Positions 23,989 through 33,208 of a DNA stretch of 64,000 nt are shown piece after piece; the stretch's first letter is position 1; the number at the start of each line of letters is the position of its first letter. A program made the translations under genes and the position numbers. Source of the DNA: Saprospirales bacterium (GTDB taxonomy: Bacteria > Bacteroidota > Bacteroidia > Chitinophagales > Saprospiraceae); contig JADJTT010000007.1 of assembly GCA_016711045.1 (NCBI GenBank), positions 434,001-498,000 of the forward strand, in the 5' to 3' direction. The notes beneath the pieces were generated by a model. It was not told the origin of the DNA. It was given only the letters and a program-made list of their open reading frames with translations, and searched no databases.

Positions 23989-25548
23989 ATGCGAATGCTT
24001 AAATCAATTATCGAGCAGCGGAATGTGGCCGATGTACTACGAAGAAAATCATCCGAAAAAGATGCGGTTAAGGAGCTTCAGGAAAGCCTGAACGAATTGG
24101 GATTTGGAGCCGAATTGAACTACGATCAGTATGGCGCCGACGGTGATTTTGGGAATGGTACCGTGTCTGCGATCAAAGCATTCGCCGAAAAGAACGGGCT
24201 TTCCACTGACGGAGAATCCGTTTCCAATGATGTGGCCAAGACCCTGCTGAAAAGACTGGAAATAGTGGGCCCTCTACGCATTCTTTTCCGTCTCCAAAAT
24301 GACAACAAGATAGAAGACACGCTCTTCAAGAAATCGCCCCGCAAATCGGAGGTCGAGGCGCTGCAACTCATACTCCATCATATGGGTTTTGGAGACCATC
24401 TCAACTGGGAAAAATTCGGCGCCGATGGAGATTACGGACAGTCTACCACTGCGGCGGTGCAAGCCTTTGCCAAACAAGAAGGTTTGGATACAACTGGCGA
24501 GAAAATGAGCGCCGATCTGGTTAAGCGCATCCTGGAGAAATATGTCCCATTTATGGGCCCACGCTGGGCCAATCGGCCGGTAACCACACAGTCGTCATCT
24601 TCGTCTTCTATTCCAAAAGAACTCAGAAAATACAAATTGGGGGTTTATACTGCTGGCAAGATTAAGCCCACTGAATTTATTGAGAAAAACATCGATTTAT
24701 TAAAATCAGTGGGCCTCACTGATTCAACGGCCCGCGTGCTGGCCGCGGTTTCCATCAATGAAGGAAACCTGGAAGCCGTCAATACCTGGGATAACTCCTA
24801 CCTCACCTTCGGGATGTTTCAATGGACCATCGGACAAGATGCGGCCCAGGGTGAACTTCCTGCAATGGTAAATAAGGTAAAGCGGAAGAATGAAGATGTA
24901 TTTCAAAAATGCTTTGGCCAGTACGGGCTGGATATCTCCATCGCACATACCGGTAATGTATATGGCCATTTCAAGCTTAACGGGGATGTAGTAGACAGGC
25001 CGAATAAGAAAGAAAAACTCCGTGCCGACGAATGGGCGGCCCACTTCTGGGAAGCCGGACACGACCCGCTCGTACAAGCAATACAGGTCGAACATGCCGC
25101 ATCCCGGCTGTTGACCTTTTACTGGAAAAAAATTGCCAATAATTCTCCCTATCTTCTTTCCGACCTCGTTACTTCCGAGTACGGAGTAGCACTCCTGCTC
25201 GACAACCATGTTAACCGTCCGGGTTACGTAATGAGCTGCATCGAGCGGGCCATGGCCCAAACCGGATTGAAAGACCCCGGGAATTGGACGGAAGAAGAGG
25301 AGCAAAAACTCCTCCGCGCCTATCTTGACATCCGGAAGATCTATGGAAAATCCCCCATGACAGATGCCGCCGAACGAGGGGAACGCATCGAAGGCTTAGT
25401 GAAAAAAGGGCGTCTCAGCGCGGACCGGCGCAGCTTCGCATTCGAAGATATTGCCAGCAAAGGCCTCTTTGACACTGGGGTTCCCACCGGCTATAACCCC
25501 GAAGACTATCCGGATATCAAATGGGATGAAAGGGATGCAAAGGAATAA
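23989..25548 (+). CDS. Protein with two peptidoglycan-binding domains and a lysozyme-like C-terminal region
   Basis: This 519-residue protein has two peptidoglycan-binding_1-like domains, each with the YGADGDFG / FGADGDYG calcium-loop-like turn (about residues 25-85 and 120-175), a Ser-rich linker, and a C-terminal half of about 300 residues. There VSINEGNLEAVNTWDNSYLTFGMFQW resembles the active site of lysozyme-like hydrolases, with a candidate catalytic Glu. No signal peptide or membrane segment is seen, so it is either cytoplasmic, released by lysis or exported by a non-Sec route. The ATG at 23989 is preferred over one 12 codons upstream, which is inside the leader hairpin. Confidence 0.8.
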   Translation: MRMLKSIIEQRNVADVLRRKSSEKDAVKELQESLNELGFGAELNYDQYGADGDFGNGTVSAIKAFAEKNGLSTDGESVSNDVAKTLLKRLEIVGPLRILFRLQNDNKIEDTLFKKSPRKSEVEALQLILHHMGFGDHLNWEKFGADGDYGQSTTAAVQAFAKQEGLDTTGEKMSADLVKRILEKYVPFMGPRWANRPVTTQSSSSSSIPKELRKYKLGVYTAGKIKPTEFIEKNIDLLKSVGLTDSTARVLAAVSINEGNLEAVNTWDNSYLTFGMFQWTIGQDAAQGELPAMVNKVKRKNEDVFQKCFGQYGLDISIAHTGNVYGHFKLNGDVVDRPNKKEKLRADEWAAHFWEAGHDPLVQAIQVEHAASRLLTFYWKKIANNSPYLLSDLVTSEYGVALLLDNHVNRPGYVMSCIERAMAQTGLKDPGNWTEEEEQKLLRAYLDIRKIYGKSPMTDAAERGERIEGLVKKGRLSADRRSFAFEDIASKGLFDTGVPTGYNPEDYPDIKWDERDAKE

Positions 25549-25583
25549 GGGCTTGCCATACTTTAATTAAAAGAATTCGCTTC

Positions 25584-28500
25584 ATGAATCGGTCCTGGTC
25601 TTTTTACCTCGTCGGAGTATTACTCCTCTGGTCATTCTTTAGTTGTAAATCGGATAATACAATCACTCCGCAACCCGAAACACCTGCTGGCCCGATCCTC
25701 TTTACCTCGCTTCCAGCCACTGAAACCGGGCTCGACTTTGTCAACGACGTGCGGGAGGATGTGACCAGCGAATTTAACGTCCTTTCTTACGAATACTACT
25801 TCAACGGCGGAGGTGTCGGCGTGGGGGATTTGAACAACGACGGGATGCAGGACGTAGTGCTCACCGGCAATACCTCCCCTAATAAGTTGTTTCTCAACAA
25901 AGGGAACATGCAATTTGCCGACGTGACCGAGCAGGCCGCTATCAATCAGGGCAAGCAATGGTCGAACGGCGTGACATTGGCCGACGTCAATGGCGATGGC
26001 TGGCTGGATATTTACATTAGCCAGGGCGGTCCGCAAGCAGATCCGAAGGTGCGGAAAAATCTGCTTTTTATCAACAACGGCCTTGCGGAAGGCAGCACTG
26101 TACCTACCTTCACCGAAAAAGCGGAGGAATACGGCCTGGCCGATACCAACCGCTCCAACCAGGCTGCCTTTTTCGACTATGACAAAGACGGCGACCTCGA
26201 TTGTTTCGTCATCAATAATGCCAACTATTTCCGGGTGGTTTTACCGGCTATCTTCGACGACCTGAAGATCAAGAAAAACCTGGAAGAAGCCAGTTCCAAC
26301 CTGTTCCGCAACGATAACGGGAAGTTTGTAAAGGTGACCGAGCCCGCGGGGATGTTGCGATACGGATACGGGCTTGGCCTTGCGATCAGCGACATCAACG
26401 AAGACGGTTGGCTGGATGTATATGTGTCCAACGACTATTCCGTGCCGGATTTCATGTACATCAATAACGGCGATGGCACTTTTACGGACCAGATCAAGGA
26501 GAAGACCAGCCAGATCTCTTTCTTCGGGATGGGTTGCGATATCGCCGATTTCAACAATGACGGGTTGGTGGACATTGCACAGGTCGACATGGCAGCCGAC
26601 GACCATATTCGCGACAAAACCCTTATGGAATCAATGAACGTACAGGGCTTTTCGTATTTCGTCCATACACTGGGCTACCAGTATGCGTATATGTTCAATT
26701 CCTTTCAACTCAACAACGGCAACGGCACATTCAGTAATATTGCCGGGATGGCGGGCGTGCTGCGCACCGACTGGAGCTGGGCGGCGCTGCTGGCTGATTT
26801 CGACAACGATGGCTGGAAAGACTACTTTGTGAGCAATGGGTACCGGCGCTATGCCCGGGACAATGACTTCCGAAATGAAATGGCCAGGAGACGCGATGCC
26901 AATGGGGGCAGCATCCCTTTGAAGATGCGCCAGGAAATGTACGACATGATGCCCCAGGTCATGTTGCCCAATATTGCGTACCGGAATAATAAAGACCTCA
27001 CTTTCTCTAACGCCACCAGCGATTGGGGACTCAATCAACCCTCCTACTCCAACGGTACGGCTTACGCAGACCTGGATAACGACGGCGACCTGGATCTGGT
27101 GATCAACAATATTCACCAACCGGTTTTTCTATACCGAAACAATGCCGTGGAGCAGGGCCGGGGCAACTTCCTGCGCATCCAGCTCCAGGCAGAAACGCCT
27201 TCGACCCCAAAGGCAGGTACCCGGGTGGCCCTTCGCTATGGCGATGAAATGCAATTTCAGGAATGGCAAACTTCTCGTGGGTTTCAATCGACCGTGGATG
27301 AAACGCTGCACTTCGGATTGGGGGAAGTGGAAAAAGTAGACCGCATCGAAGTGGTGTGGCCAAACGGCAAATCGCAGGTGATTGCCAATGTCCATGCCAA
27401 TCAAACCCTGGTTATCAACCAAAAGGAAGCAACGGAAGGCGCCGTAGCGACCAAGGTGCTCCCCACTCCTGCGGTGGAGTCTATCAACCCCTATTCTCTG
27501 GGAATCGACTTCCGGCACCAGGAGAACGCATTCGACGATTTTATCCGGGAGGGGCTTCTTCCCCATCGCCAATCTACCCTTGGCCCGGGTATTGCGGTAG
27601 CTGACGTCAACGGAGATCAGCTCGATGACTTTTTTGTGGGAGGTGCGGCAGGACAAGCCGGGGTATTGTACATTCAAAATCCGGACGGCACCTTTCACAA
27701 AGGTCAATTTCAACCCTGGGCCGACCTGGATATCGCTTCCGAAGATATGGACGCCCTGTTTTTCGATGCAGACCATAACGGAACAATGGATTTATACGTA
27801 GTCAGCGGGGGCAGCGGGGAATTTCAACCTGGGGCCGGTCCGCTGCAAGACCGGTTGTATATCAACTACGGCGGGGAGCGTTTCCAAAAGGTGAATGCCC
27901 TTCCGCCCATGAAAACCAGCGGAAAAGTAGTTAAAGCAGCCGATTTCGACGGCGATGGGGATTTCGACCTGTTTGTCGGCGGGGCTGCTGTACCCGGCAA
28001 ATATCCCTTCCCCGAACGAAGCTACCTGCTGCGTTGCGATCAAAACAAATACACAGATGTCACGGCTGAGGTAGCGCCCGGATTGATGAACCCCGGGATG
28101 GTGAAAGATGCGTTATGGACCGACCTCAATAAAGACGCCCGCCCCGATCTGGTGATCGTGGGTGAGTGGATGCCGGTCATGGTTTTTCTGAATGAAAATG
28201 CCCAATTTCGGGATGCGAGCGAGGAAATGGGCACCGCCGACCTCCGCGGCTGGTGGCAAAGCATCGCCGAAGCCGATATTGATGCAGATGGCGACATGGA
28301 TCTCCTTGTGGGGAATGTCGGGCTGAACAGCAAGTTCCACGTAAGCCCGGAAAAGCCGCTGAAAGTCTTTGGGGCCGACTTCGACAACAACGGGATCAGC
28401 GACGTAGTGCTGAGCAAACCTTACAAAGACCAATTCGTTCCCGCCCGCGGTCGTCAGTGTTCCTCCGAACAGATGCCTTTTATCAAGGAAAAGTTTCCTA

Positions 28501-28976
28501 CCTATAATGCCTATGCACATGCCACACTCGAAGAAGTGTATGGCAAAGACAAGCTCAAGGATGCACTGGAGCTGACGGCCACCACCTTCGCGTCGATGAT
28601 CCTGACCCGTGGTGGCGATGGAAAATTCGAAGCACATGAACTCCCCAACCTGGCACAGGTATCCCCAATAAATGCGATCATTCCCGGCGACTATAACGGG
28701 GACGGGCATACAGACCTGCTCATTGCAGGCAATAACTTCGATACAGAAGTGGAAACACCCCGGTACGACGCCGGTACCGGCTTGTTCCTCCGGGGAGATG
28801 GGAAAGGAAATTTTGTGCCGGTACGCGTATACGAAAGCGGCTTTTATGCCAGTGGCAATGCCAAGGATATGGTCCTCATCCGGCTGGCTGGAAATAAAGG
28901 GCAATTGATCCTGGTGGCAAATAACGATGCGCCTTTACAAGCTTTTAGAATTAAACCCGGAGAAAACCCGATTTGA
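25584..28976 (+). CDS. FG-GAP/VCBS-repeat lipoprotein with ASPIC/UnbV domain (CRTAC1-like)
   Basis: This 1130-residue protein carries a lipobox at residue 21 (FFSCKSD). It is filled with FG-GAP/VCBS repeats, each with a calcium-binding DxNxDGxxD turn (for example DLNNDGMQD, DVNGDGWLD, DKDGDLDCF, DFNNDGLVD), and has an ASPIC/UnbV domain at about 520-615 (WQTSRGFQSTVDETLHFGLG). Further repeats fill the C-terminal half. The fold is probably two seven-bladed beta-propellers around the ASPIC domain. Such surface lipoproteins of Bacteroidota are thought to bind glycans or proteins; the role is not established. It starts 35 bases after the previous gene. Confidence 0.9.
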   Translation: MNRSWSFYLVGVLLLWSFFSCKSDNTITPQPETPAGPILFTSLPATETGLDFVNDVREDVTSEFNVLSYEYYFNGGGVGVGDLNNDGMQDVVLTGNTSPNKLFLNKGNMQFADVTEQAAINQGKQWSNGVTLADVNGDGWLDIYISQGGPQADPKVRKNLLFINNGLAEGSTVPTFTEKAEEYGLADTNRSNQAAFFDYDKDGDLDCFVINNANYFRVVLPAIFDDLKIKKNLEEASSNLFRNDNGKFVKVTEPAGMLRYGYGLGLAISDINEDGWLDVYVSNDYSVPDFMYINNGDGTFTDQIKEKTSQISFFGMGCDIADFNNDGLVDIAQVDMAADDHIRDKTLMESMNVQGFSYFVHTLGYQYAYMFNSFQLNNGNGTFSNIAGMAGVLRTDWSWAALLADFDNDGWKDYFVSNGYRRYARDNDFRNEMARRRDANGGSIPLKMRQEMYDMMPQVMLPNIAYRNNKDLTFSNATSDWGLNQPSYSNGTAYADLDNDGDLDLVINNIHQPVFLYRNNAVEQGRGNFLRIQLQAETPSTPKAGTRVALRYGDEMQFQEWQTSRGFQSTVDETLHFGLGEVEKVDRIEVVWPNGKSQVIANVHANQTLVINQKEATEGAVATKVLPTPAVESINPYSLGIDFRHQENAFDDFIREGLLPHRQSTLGPGIAVADVNGDQLDDFFVGGAAGQAGVLYIQNPDGTFHKGQFQPWADLDIASEDMDALFFDADHNGTMDLYVVSGGSGEFQPGAGPLQDRLYINYGGERFQKVNALPPMKTSGKVVKAADFDGDGDFDLFVGGAAVPGKYPFPERSYLLRCDQNKYTDVTAEVAPGLMNPGMVKDALWTDLNKDARPDLVIVGEWMPVMVFLNENAQFRDASEEMGTADLRGWWQSIAEADIDADGDMDLLVGNVGLNSKFHVSPEKPLKVFGADFDNNGISDVVLSKPYKDQFVPARGRQCSSEQMPFIKEKFPTYNAYAHATLEEVYGKDKLKDALELTATTFASMILTRGGDGKFEAHELPNLAQVSPINAIIPGDYNGDGHTDLLIAGNNFDTEVETPRYDAGTGLFLRGDGKGNFVPVRVYESGFYASGNAKDMVLIRLAGNKGQLILVANNDAPLQAFRIKPGENPI

Positions 28977-28990
28977 GGTTAAATGTGAAT

Positions 28991-29021
28991 TTTGCGCCGG
29001 ATTAAAATAAATGTACTTTTG
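28991..29021 (+). promoter_or_regulatory. Bacteroidota-type promoter for the PorP-like gene
   Basis: TTTG at 28991-28994 and TACTTTTG at 29014-29021 with a 19-base spacer match the consensus exactly. The predicted start near 29028 gives a leader of about 32 bases before the ATG at 29060. Confidence 0.8.
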
Positions 29022-29059
29022 GCGCTGTTCTTAACAGGTATGCTCGAAAATTGACGATT

Positions 29060-30106
29060 ATGAACCGGTTGATATCCCTTTTATTTGTTGCCTTCGCACT
29101 TTCTAATGTATACGCCCAAGACGCTCAATTCTCGCAGTTCTATGGATCACCCATGACCCTGAATCCCGCATTGACCGGGGCTTTCGATGGCACATACAGA
29201 GTAGGCGTCGTCTACCGGGATCAATGGCGGAACGTGCTGGAAAACCCCTACCAGACCTATTCGGCGGCTATAGATCTCCGGTTTGGTATCAATCAACTCC
29301 GGGGTAAAGCCCGGGATTATGCCGCGGTCGGGCTCTTGTTCTTTGCCGACAAAGTTTCCGGGATCGATTTTAGCACAAACCAGATCGCTCTTAACGGGGC
29401 TTACCACAAATCCCTGAATCCCCGCAATACACAATATTTGTCGCTGGGCTTTCAGGCCGCCATCAACCAGCGTAATCTCAATTACGAAGACCTCTACTTC
29501 AGCGACCAATTTAACGGGGTGGATGCTTATTCGGACCTATCGGTGGAAGACCTTCCGTCCAATAATTTCACCTTTGCCGATTTTTCCGTGGGGATCAATT
29601 ACTCCTACGCTCCCAAACAAAAAGCAGGTTTCTTCCTCGGCCTGGCTATGCACCATTTTCTTAGTCCCCCCGTCAGTTTTTACGATCCGACGGTTGATCA
29701 GACTCCTGAAAATAAGTTGTTTCCCAAATACTCGGCCCAATTCAGCCTTCAGGTCCCGCTAAGTGAGCGGATCCAATTTATTCCCCGTGCGCTGGCTGCT
29801 ATTCAAGGGCCACACTTTGTGGCAAATGCAGGCGCCAGTTTTCGCTTTCAACTCAGCAACTCAGGCGGTTTTGCCCTGCACGTGGGCAGCTGGGCACGTC
29901 CGGTTTGGGATGAGAATAACGCCTTCCGGATGGATGCCATCGTCGGAATGGTCGGGTTGGAATACAGCAATGTGCTATTTGGGGTGAGCTACGATTCCTA
30001 TCTCACAGACCTGACCAATACCCGTCAAGGCCAGGGCGCCTTGGAAATATCCATCGCCTACCTGGGCAATTATGACAATGACACGGTGGTTTGTCCGAAG
30101 TTTTGA
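29060..30106 (+). CDS. PorP/SprF family type IX secretion-associated outer membrane protein
   Basis: This 348-residue protein has a signal peptide (MNRLISLLFVAFALSNVYAQ) and the family start DAQFSQFYGSPMTLNPALTG, followed by amphipathic beta-strands typical of a small outer membrane barrel and a C-terminal GVSYDSYLTD. PorP/SprF proteins are linked to type IX secretion and gliding, often beside a partner gldK/OmpA-like or a large adhesin; here it stands alone behind a clear promoter, so it is one of several paralogues of unclear client. The start at 29060 is chosen as the beginning of the signal peptide. Confidence 0.92.
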   Translation: MNRLISLLFVAFALSNVYAQDAQFSQFYGSPMTLNPALTGAFDGTYRVGVVYRDQWRNVLENPYQTYSAAIDLRFGINQLRGKARDYAAVGLLFFADKVSGIDFSTNQIALNGAYHKSLNPRNTQYLSLGFQAAINQRNLNYEDLYFSDQFNGVDAYSDLSVEDLPSNNFTFADFSVGINYSYAPKQKAGFFLGLAMHHFLSPPVSFYDPTVDQTPENKLFPKYSAQFSLQVPLSERIQFIPRALAAIQGPHFVANAGASFRFQLSNSGGFALHVGSWARPVWDENNAFRMDAIVGMVGLEYSNVLFGVSYDSYLTDLTNTRQGQGALEISIAYLGNYDNDTVVCPKF

Positions 30107-30158
30107 AGGAGTGAAGGGTGAGGAGTGAGGAGAGGCAGAGATGCCATACTTGGCGTCT
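30107..30158. repeat. Purine-rich repeat plus TACT-loop hairpin after the PorP gene
   Basis: Directly after the stop codon comes AGGAGTGAAGGGTGAGGAG, then an 8-bp stem AGATGCCA / TGGCGTCT (30139-30146 and 30151-30158, one G-T pair) around the loop TACT. This is one of three similar elements in the window (also 46535 and 54171). Confidence 0.75.
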
Positions 30159-30162
30159 TATA

Positions 30163-30828
30163 TTATTTGTAGAGCATCTCCACGCCCTGTACGTATTTGG
30201 AGTTTTTGGAAAAGCGAAAAGGCAGGTTTTGCAAAATAGGGTCGATTTCCTCATCCAGCTCCGCATCGTATTTCAATTCGAGAATCACAGCCGGATCGGC
30301 GATCCAGGAAAAAGGACTTAACATACCTCGCTGGGAATGCTGAAAGAGCAGGCCCCGGAACTGCTGGTCCCAATCGATCGTGATCCGGAAAGATCCGTTT
30401 GAGAGGCCATAATAGGCGCGGGCATAGGAGTTACCCAACACAGGTTGAAGGGCCGAGGGGATACCTTTCAGCGCCCGGAGGCGGTACAACAGCCCCTGAA
30501 AGTCATCCGGGGGACCAGGATCAACCGCATAGGTTGTCTTTTTCCCTTGTTCCAGATACCTTTCCTTGATTTCGAAGACGGCTTTTCCTTCCGGCCAGTC
30601 TGTGTCCCCGTACCAACGCAGGCGAAATTTTTTCCGTTGGCCCACACCAAAGGCATTTTCATGGTAGGTATCCAGGCTGGATGTATCGAAATAAATATTG
30701 TGGATCTTCCGATCGGGAAAAAGAGGGCGCAAGCCCCAAGGCAACATGCGCACAGCCTGGTGAACTGCCTCAACGGGGAGGTGTTCAATCCGGAATTTCC
30801 GCTCGTACCGCAGCTTCTTAGCTTTCAT
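30163..30828 (-). CDS. VTC domain protein (polyphosphate polymerase-like)
   Basis: This protein of 221 residues consists of one VTC tunnel domain: KLRYERKFRIE at the start, IYFDTSSLDTY, KKFRLRWYGDTDW with the two Arg of the active site, KAVFEIKERYLEQGKK and VILELKYDAELDEE near the end. In yeast Vtc4 this fold makes polyphosphate from ATP. Bacterial versions often sit with CotH-like kinases and DUF4956 membrane proteins, which are absent here. The key basic residues are present, so activity is possible. The start at 30828 overlaps the end of ribB by 11 bases; a Met six codons upstream is the alternative. Confidence 0.86.
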   Translation of the reverse strand: MKAKKLRYERKFRIEHLPVEAVHQAVRMLPWGLRPLFPDRKIHNIYFDTSSLDTYHENAFGVGQRKKFRLRWYGDTDWPEGKAVFEIKERYLEQGKKTTYAVDPGPPDDFQGLLYRLRALKGIPSALQPVLGNSYARAYYGLSNGSFRITIDWDQQFRGLLFQHSQRGMLSPFSWIADPAVILELKYDAELDEEIDPILQNLPFRFSKNSKYVQGVEMLYK

Positions 30829-31975
30829 CCTGGGAAAACCGGACATTCTCTACGATTTCCAGCCCATACCCGACGATGCCGATGCGGCGTTTTGGGTTGT
30901 TGGAAAGAAGGCGAAGTTTCGAAATCCCCAGGTCTCGAAGGATCTGGGCTCCCACTCCATAATCCCGTTGTTCCATCTCGGCCTTGTTGTCCACCGGCGG
31001 GATTTCTTTGCCCTGTTGCTTTTGCTCCAGCGCCCGTAGGCGGCTCAGGATGGTATTTTCTTTCTCACTATGCCGGATGTACAATAGAACGCCTTTCCCT
31101 TCTTCTGAGATGGCCTGAAGGGCTTGCAAGAGCTTTCCGCCGTAGTCACTGAAAATAGTACCGATGGCATCAGCGGTTTCGGTAGCGGAATGCACGCGGA
31201 CCATCACCGGTTCATCGGGATTCCAGGTGCCCTGTTTGATAGCCAGGTGTGTGTCGCCGGTGGTCAATTGGGTATACGCGACAACCTCGAAAGAACCGTA
31301 TTTGGTATCGAGGTGAACGGATAATTCCCGTTTGACAATGCGTTCGGTCCGCATTCTAAAAGCCACCAGGTCTTTTATAGAGATAATCTTCAGTCCAAAT
31401 TTCCGGGCGATCTTGACAAGTTGGGGAAGGCGGGCCATAGTCCCGTCCTCATTCAGGATTTCTACCAGCACCCCTGCCGGCTGAAATCCGGCCATCCGGG
31501 CCAGATCGATCGCCGCTTCGGTATGACCGGTCCGGCGCAATACTCCGCCCGTTTTTGCGCGCAAGGGAAAAATATGGCCCGGGCGGGCAAAATCAGTAGA
31601 CTTAGTCCGGGGGTCGACCAGGGCTCTGATACCGGTAGCCCGGTCATAGGCAGAAATACCGGTGGTACACCCCTGCCCGATCAGGTCGATCGAAACGGTG
31701 AAGGCGGTTTCATGCAGGGAGGTATTGTCGTTCACCATCATTTTCAACCCCAGCTCATCCGCCCGGTGTTCGTCGATCGGGGCGCAGATCAGGCCCCTTC
31801 CATGCATTGCCATGAAGTTGATGGTCTCCGTGGTAATACATTGCGCCGCGCAAATGAAATCGCCTTCATTCTCGCGGTCTTCATCCTCTACCACAATGAT
31901 TACCTGTCCATTCCGGATGGCATCAATGGCTTCTTCAATGGTACTTAGCTCAAAGGTTGTTTCTATCGTTTCCAT
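30818..31975 (-). CDS. ribB: 3,4-dihydroxy-2-butanone-4-phosphate synthase with degenerate GTP cyclohydrolase II domain
   Basis: The 385-residue protein has the RibBA layout. The N-terminal DHBP synthase half (1-205) is intact: EDEDRENEGDF (30-40), MHGRGLICAP and RTGHTEAAIDLAR. The C-terminal half (about 215-380) is recognisable as GTP cyclohydrolase II (VRVHSATETADA, RDYGVGAQILRDLG, RLLSNNPKR) but the three zinc-binding Cys are T265, S276 and Y278 and the usual RQEGRGIGL reads RHSEKENTI. It should make the four-carbon precursor of riboflavin only. A separate active RibA is then needed elsewhere. It may be co-transcribed with the VTC gene, which it overlaps. Confidence 0.9.
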   Translation of the reverse strand: METIETTFELSTIEEAIDAIRNGQVIIVVEDEDRENEGDFICAAQCITTETINFMAMHGRGLICAPIDEHRADELGLKMMVNDNTSLHETAFTVSIDLIGQGCTTGISAYDRATGIRALVDPRTKSTDFARPGHIFPLRAKTGGVLRRTGHTEAAIDLARMAGFQPAGVLVEILNEDGTMARLPQLVKIARKFGLKIISIKDLVAFRMRTERIVKRELSVHLDTKYGSFEVVAYTQLTTGDTHLAIKQGTWNPDEPVMVRVHSATETADAIGTIFSDYGGKLLQALQAISEEGKGVLLYIRHSEKENTILSRLRALEQKQQGKEIPPVDNKAEMEQRDYGVGAQILRDLGISKLRLLSNNPKRRIGIVGYGLEIVENVRFSQDES

Positions 31976-32008
31976 GATGGTAAAATTTTGCGACTATAAT
32001 AACCTGTA

Positions 32009-33208
32009 TTACAAGCGTTTTGGGGGGTCCCATGCACCGGAACGCACGCCCCTGAAAAACCGGAAAAATCCTGCCAACAAAGCCAGGTTCATGGCAAAGA
32101 AATAGCGAATACTGCGCAATGAAAAACTGTGTATCCCAACCCTTAAAAGCAGGGAATCAAGCAAGGGAATCAGTCCCCAGAGCGCTAATTGAAACAGGAA
32201 CAACCCCAAAAAGAGATTGTTGCCCTGCAAGGCCAGCACAAAGCTACTAAGGAACATGAAAAACAGAAAAAAAGGCCCCAACCAACGCAAAATCTTATGA
32301 GAAAAAAAGGAAAACCCGAGCGCCGTCAGCGGGGGGAACCACAAGTGGCGGAAGGTGACCAGGTTTTGAAAATTGCCGGCCGCGATTCGGGATTTGCGCC
32401 GAAATTCTTCTTTGATCTCATGGGAGACCGCTTCGTAGCACCTGGCATCCAGGTCGTTGATCGCCCGGGCGTTCTTTTCAAAGGCCCGCATGGCAATGTA
32501 AAAATCATCGACCAGAAAATTAGGGGGAATGGGGTCAAAAAGGTCGGAACGCAAGAGGTAACAACCTCCAAACGGGCCGATCATGGTTCCCCACAACTGT
32601 CCTTCCCAATATTTAATGCGACTCTCTATCTGGATATACTGCGTTTCCGAACGGGAAATTCCTGCAGCAGCTTGTCCAGTGTTGACCATATGTGCATCGA
32701 CCAACCCGATCGAAGGATCTTTAAAATGCCGGGCCAGCATGCGGATCGTATCGGCCTCCAGGAACACATTGGCGTCGGTGATCAGCAACAGATGGTTGCC
32801 AGCGGCAGGAGTGGACTCCAATGCCATTGCAGCAAGGTCGTTCAGGACGCTCGGCTTTCCCCTGCGCTCGGGAAATACCGCAAAATGCAGGTTCTTTCGC
32901 CCTGCAGCCAAGGCTCGTACCAATTCGTTGGTCCGGTCGAACGAGGCATCGGAACCAATGAAAATCTGGAGGAGGTCGGCCGGATAGTCGGCCTGAAAAA
33001 GGGTTTCCAGCTTTTGTGCGATCACCCCTTCTTCGTTAAATACAGAGAGCAATACCGACACCCGGGGCCAGGAGTCTTCAGGTTGAAACCGGAGCCGGGG
33101 GACGTTTTTTTTCCGGGAAAGGACAAGCAACAGAAACGGGTAAAAAAAATAGGTATGGAAGAGACTTCCTGCACTGATAAAAAAGAGAATGATCCATGCG
33201 ATTGTCAT
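32009..33208 (-). CDS. Glycosyltransferase family 2 membrane protein
   Basis: This 399-residue protein has an N-terminal transmembrane segment (IAWIILFFISAGSLFHTYFF), a GT-A glycosyltransferase domain (VSVLLSVFNEEGVIAQKLETL, IGSDASFDRTNEL, the ITDANV metal motif and the RRKSR segment near the acceptor site, about 40-290) and three or four C-terminal membrane helices. The architecture is that of processive or polyprenyl-linked sugar transferases of cell-envelope polysaccharides. Substrate unknown. It overlaps the upstream GT4 gene by 4 bases, so the two are coupled. Confidence 0.89.
   Translation of the reverse strand: MTIAWIILFFISAGSLFHTYFFYPFLLLVLSRKKNVPRLRFQPEDSWPRVSVLLSVFNEEGVIAQKLETLFQADYPADLLQIFIGSDASFDRTNELVRALAAGRKNLHFAVFPERRGKPSVLNDLAAMALESTPAAGNHLLLITDANVFLEADTIRMLARHFKDPSIGLVDAHMVNTGQAAAGISRSETQYIQIESRIKYWEGQLWGTMIGPFGGCYLLRSDLFDPIPPNFLVDDFYIAMRAFEKNARAINDLDARCYEAVSHEIKEEFRRKSRIAAGNFQNLVTFRHLWFPPLTALGFSFFSHKILRWLGPFFLFFMFLSSFVLALQGNNLFLGLFLFQLALWGLIPLLDSLLLRVGIHSFSLRSIRYFFAMNLALLAGFFRFFRGVRSGAWDPPKRL

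Noticed and set aside
31976..32008. Possible FMN riboswitch in front of ribB
   Set aside because: Only 33 bases separate ribB from the upstream gene's end and no conserved RFN-element sequence is present.
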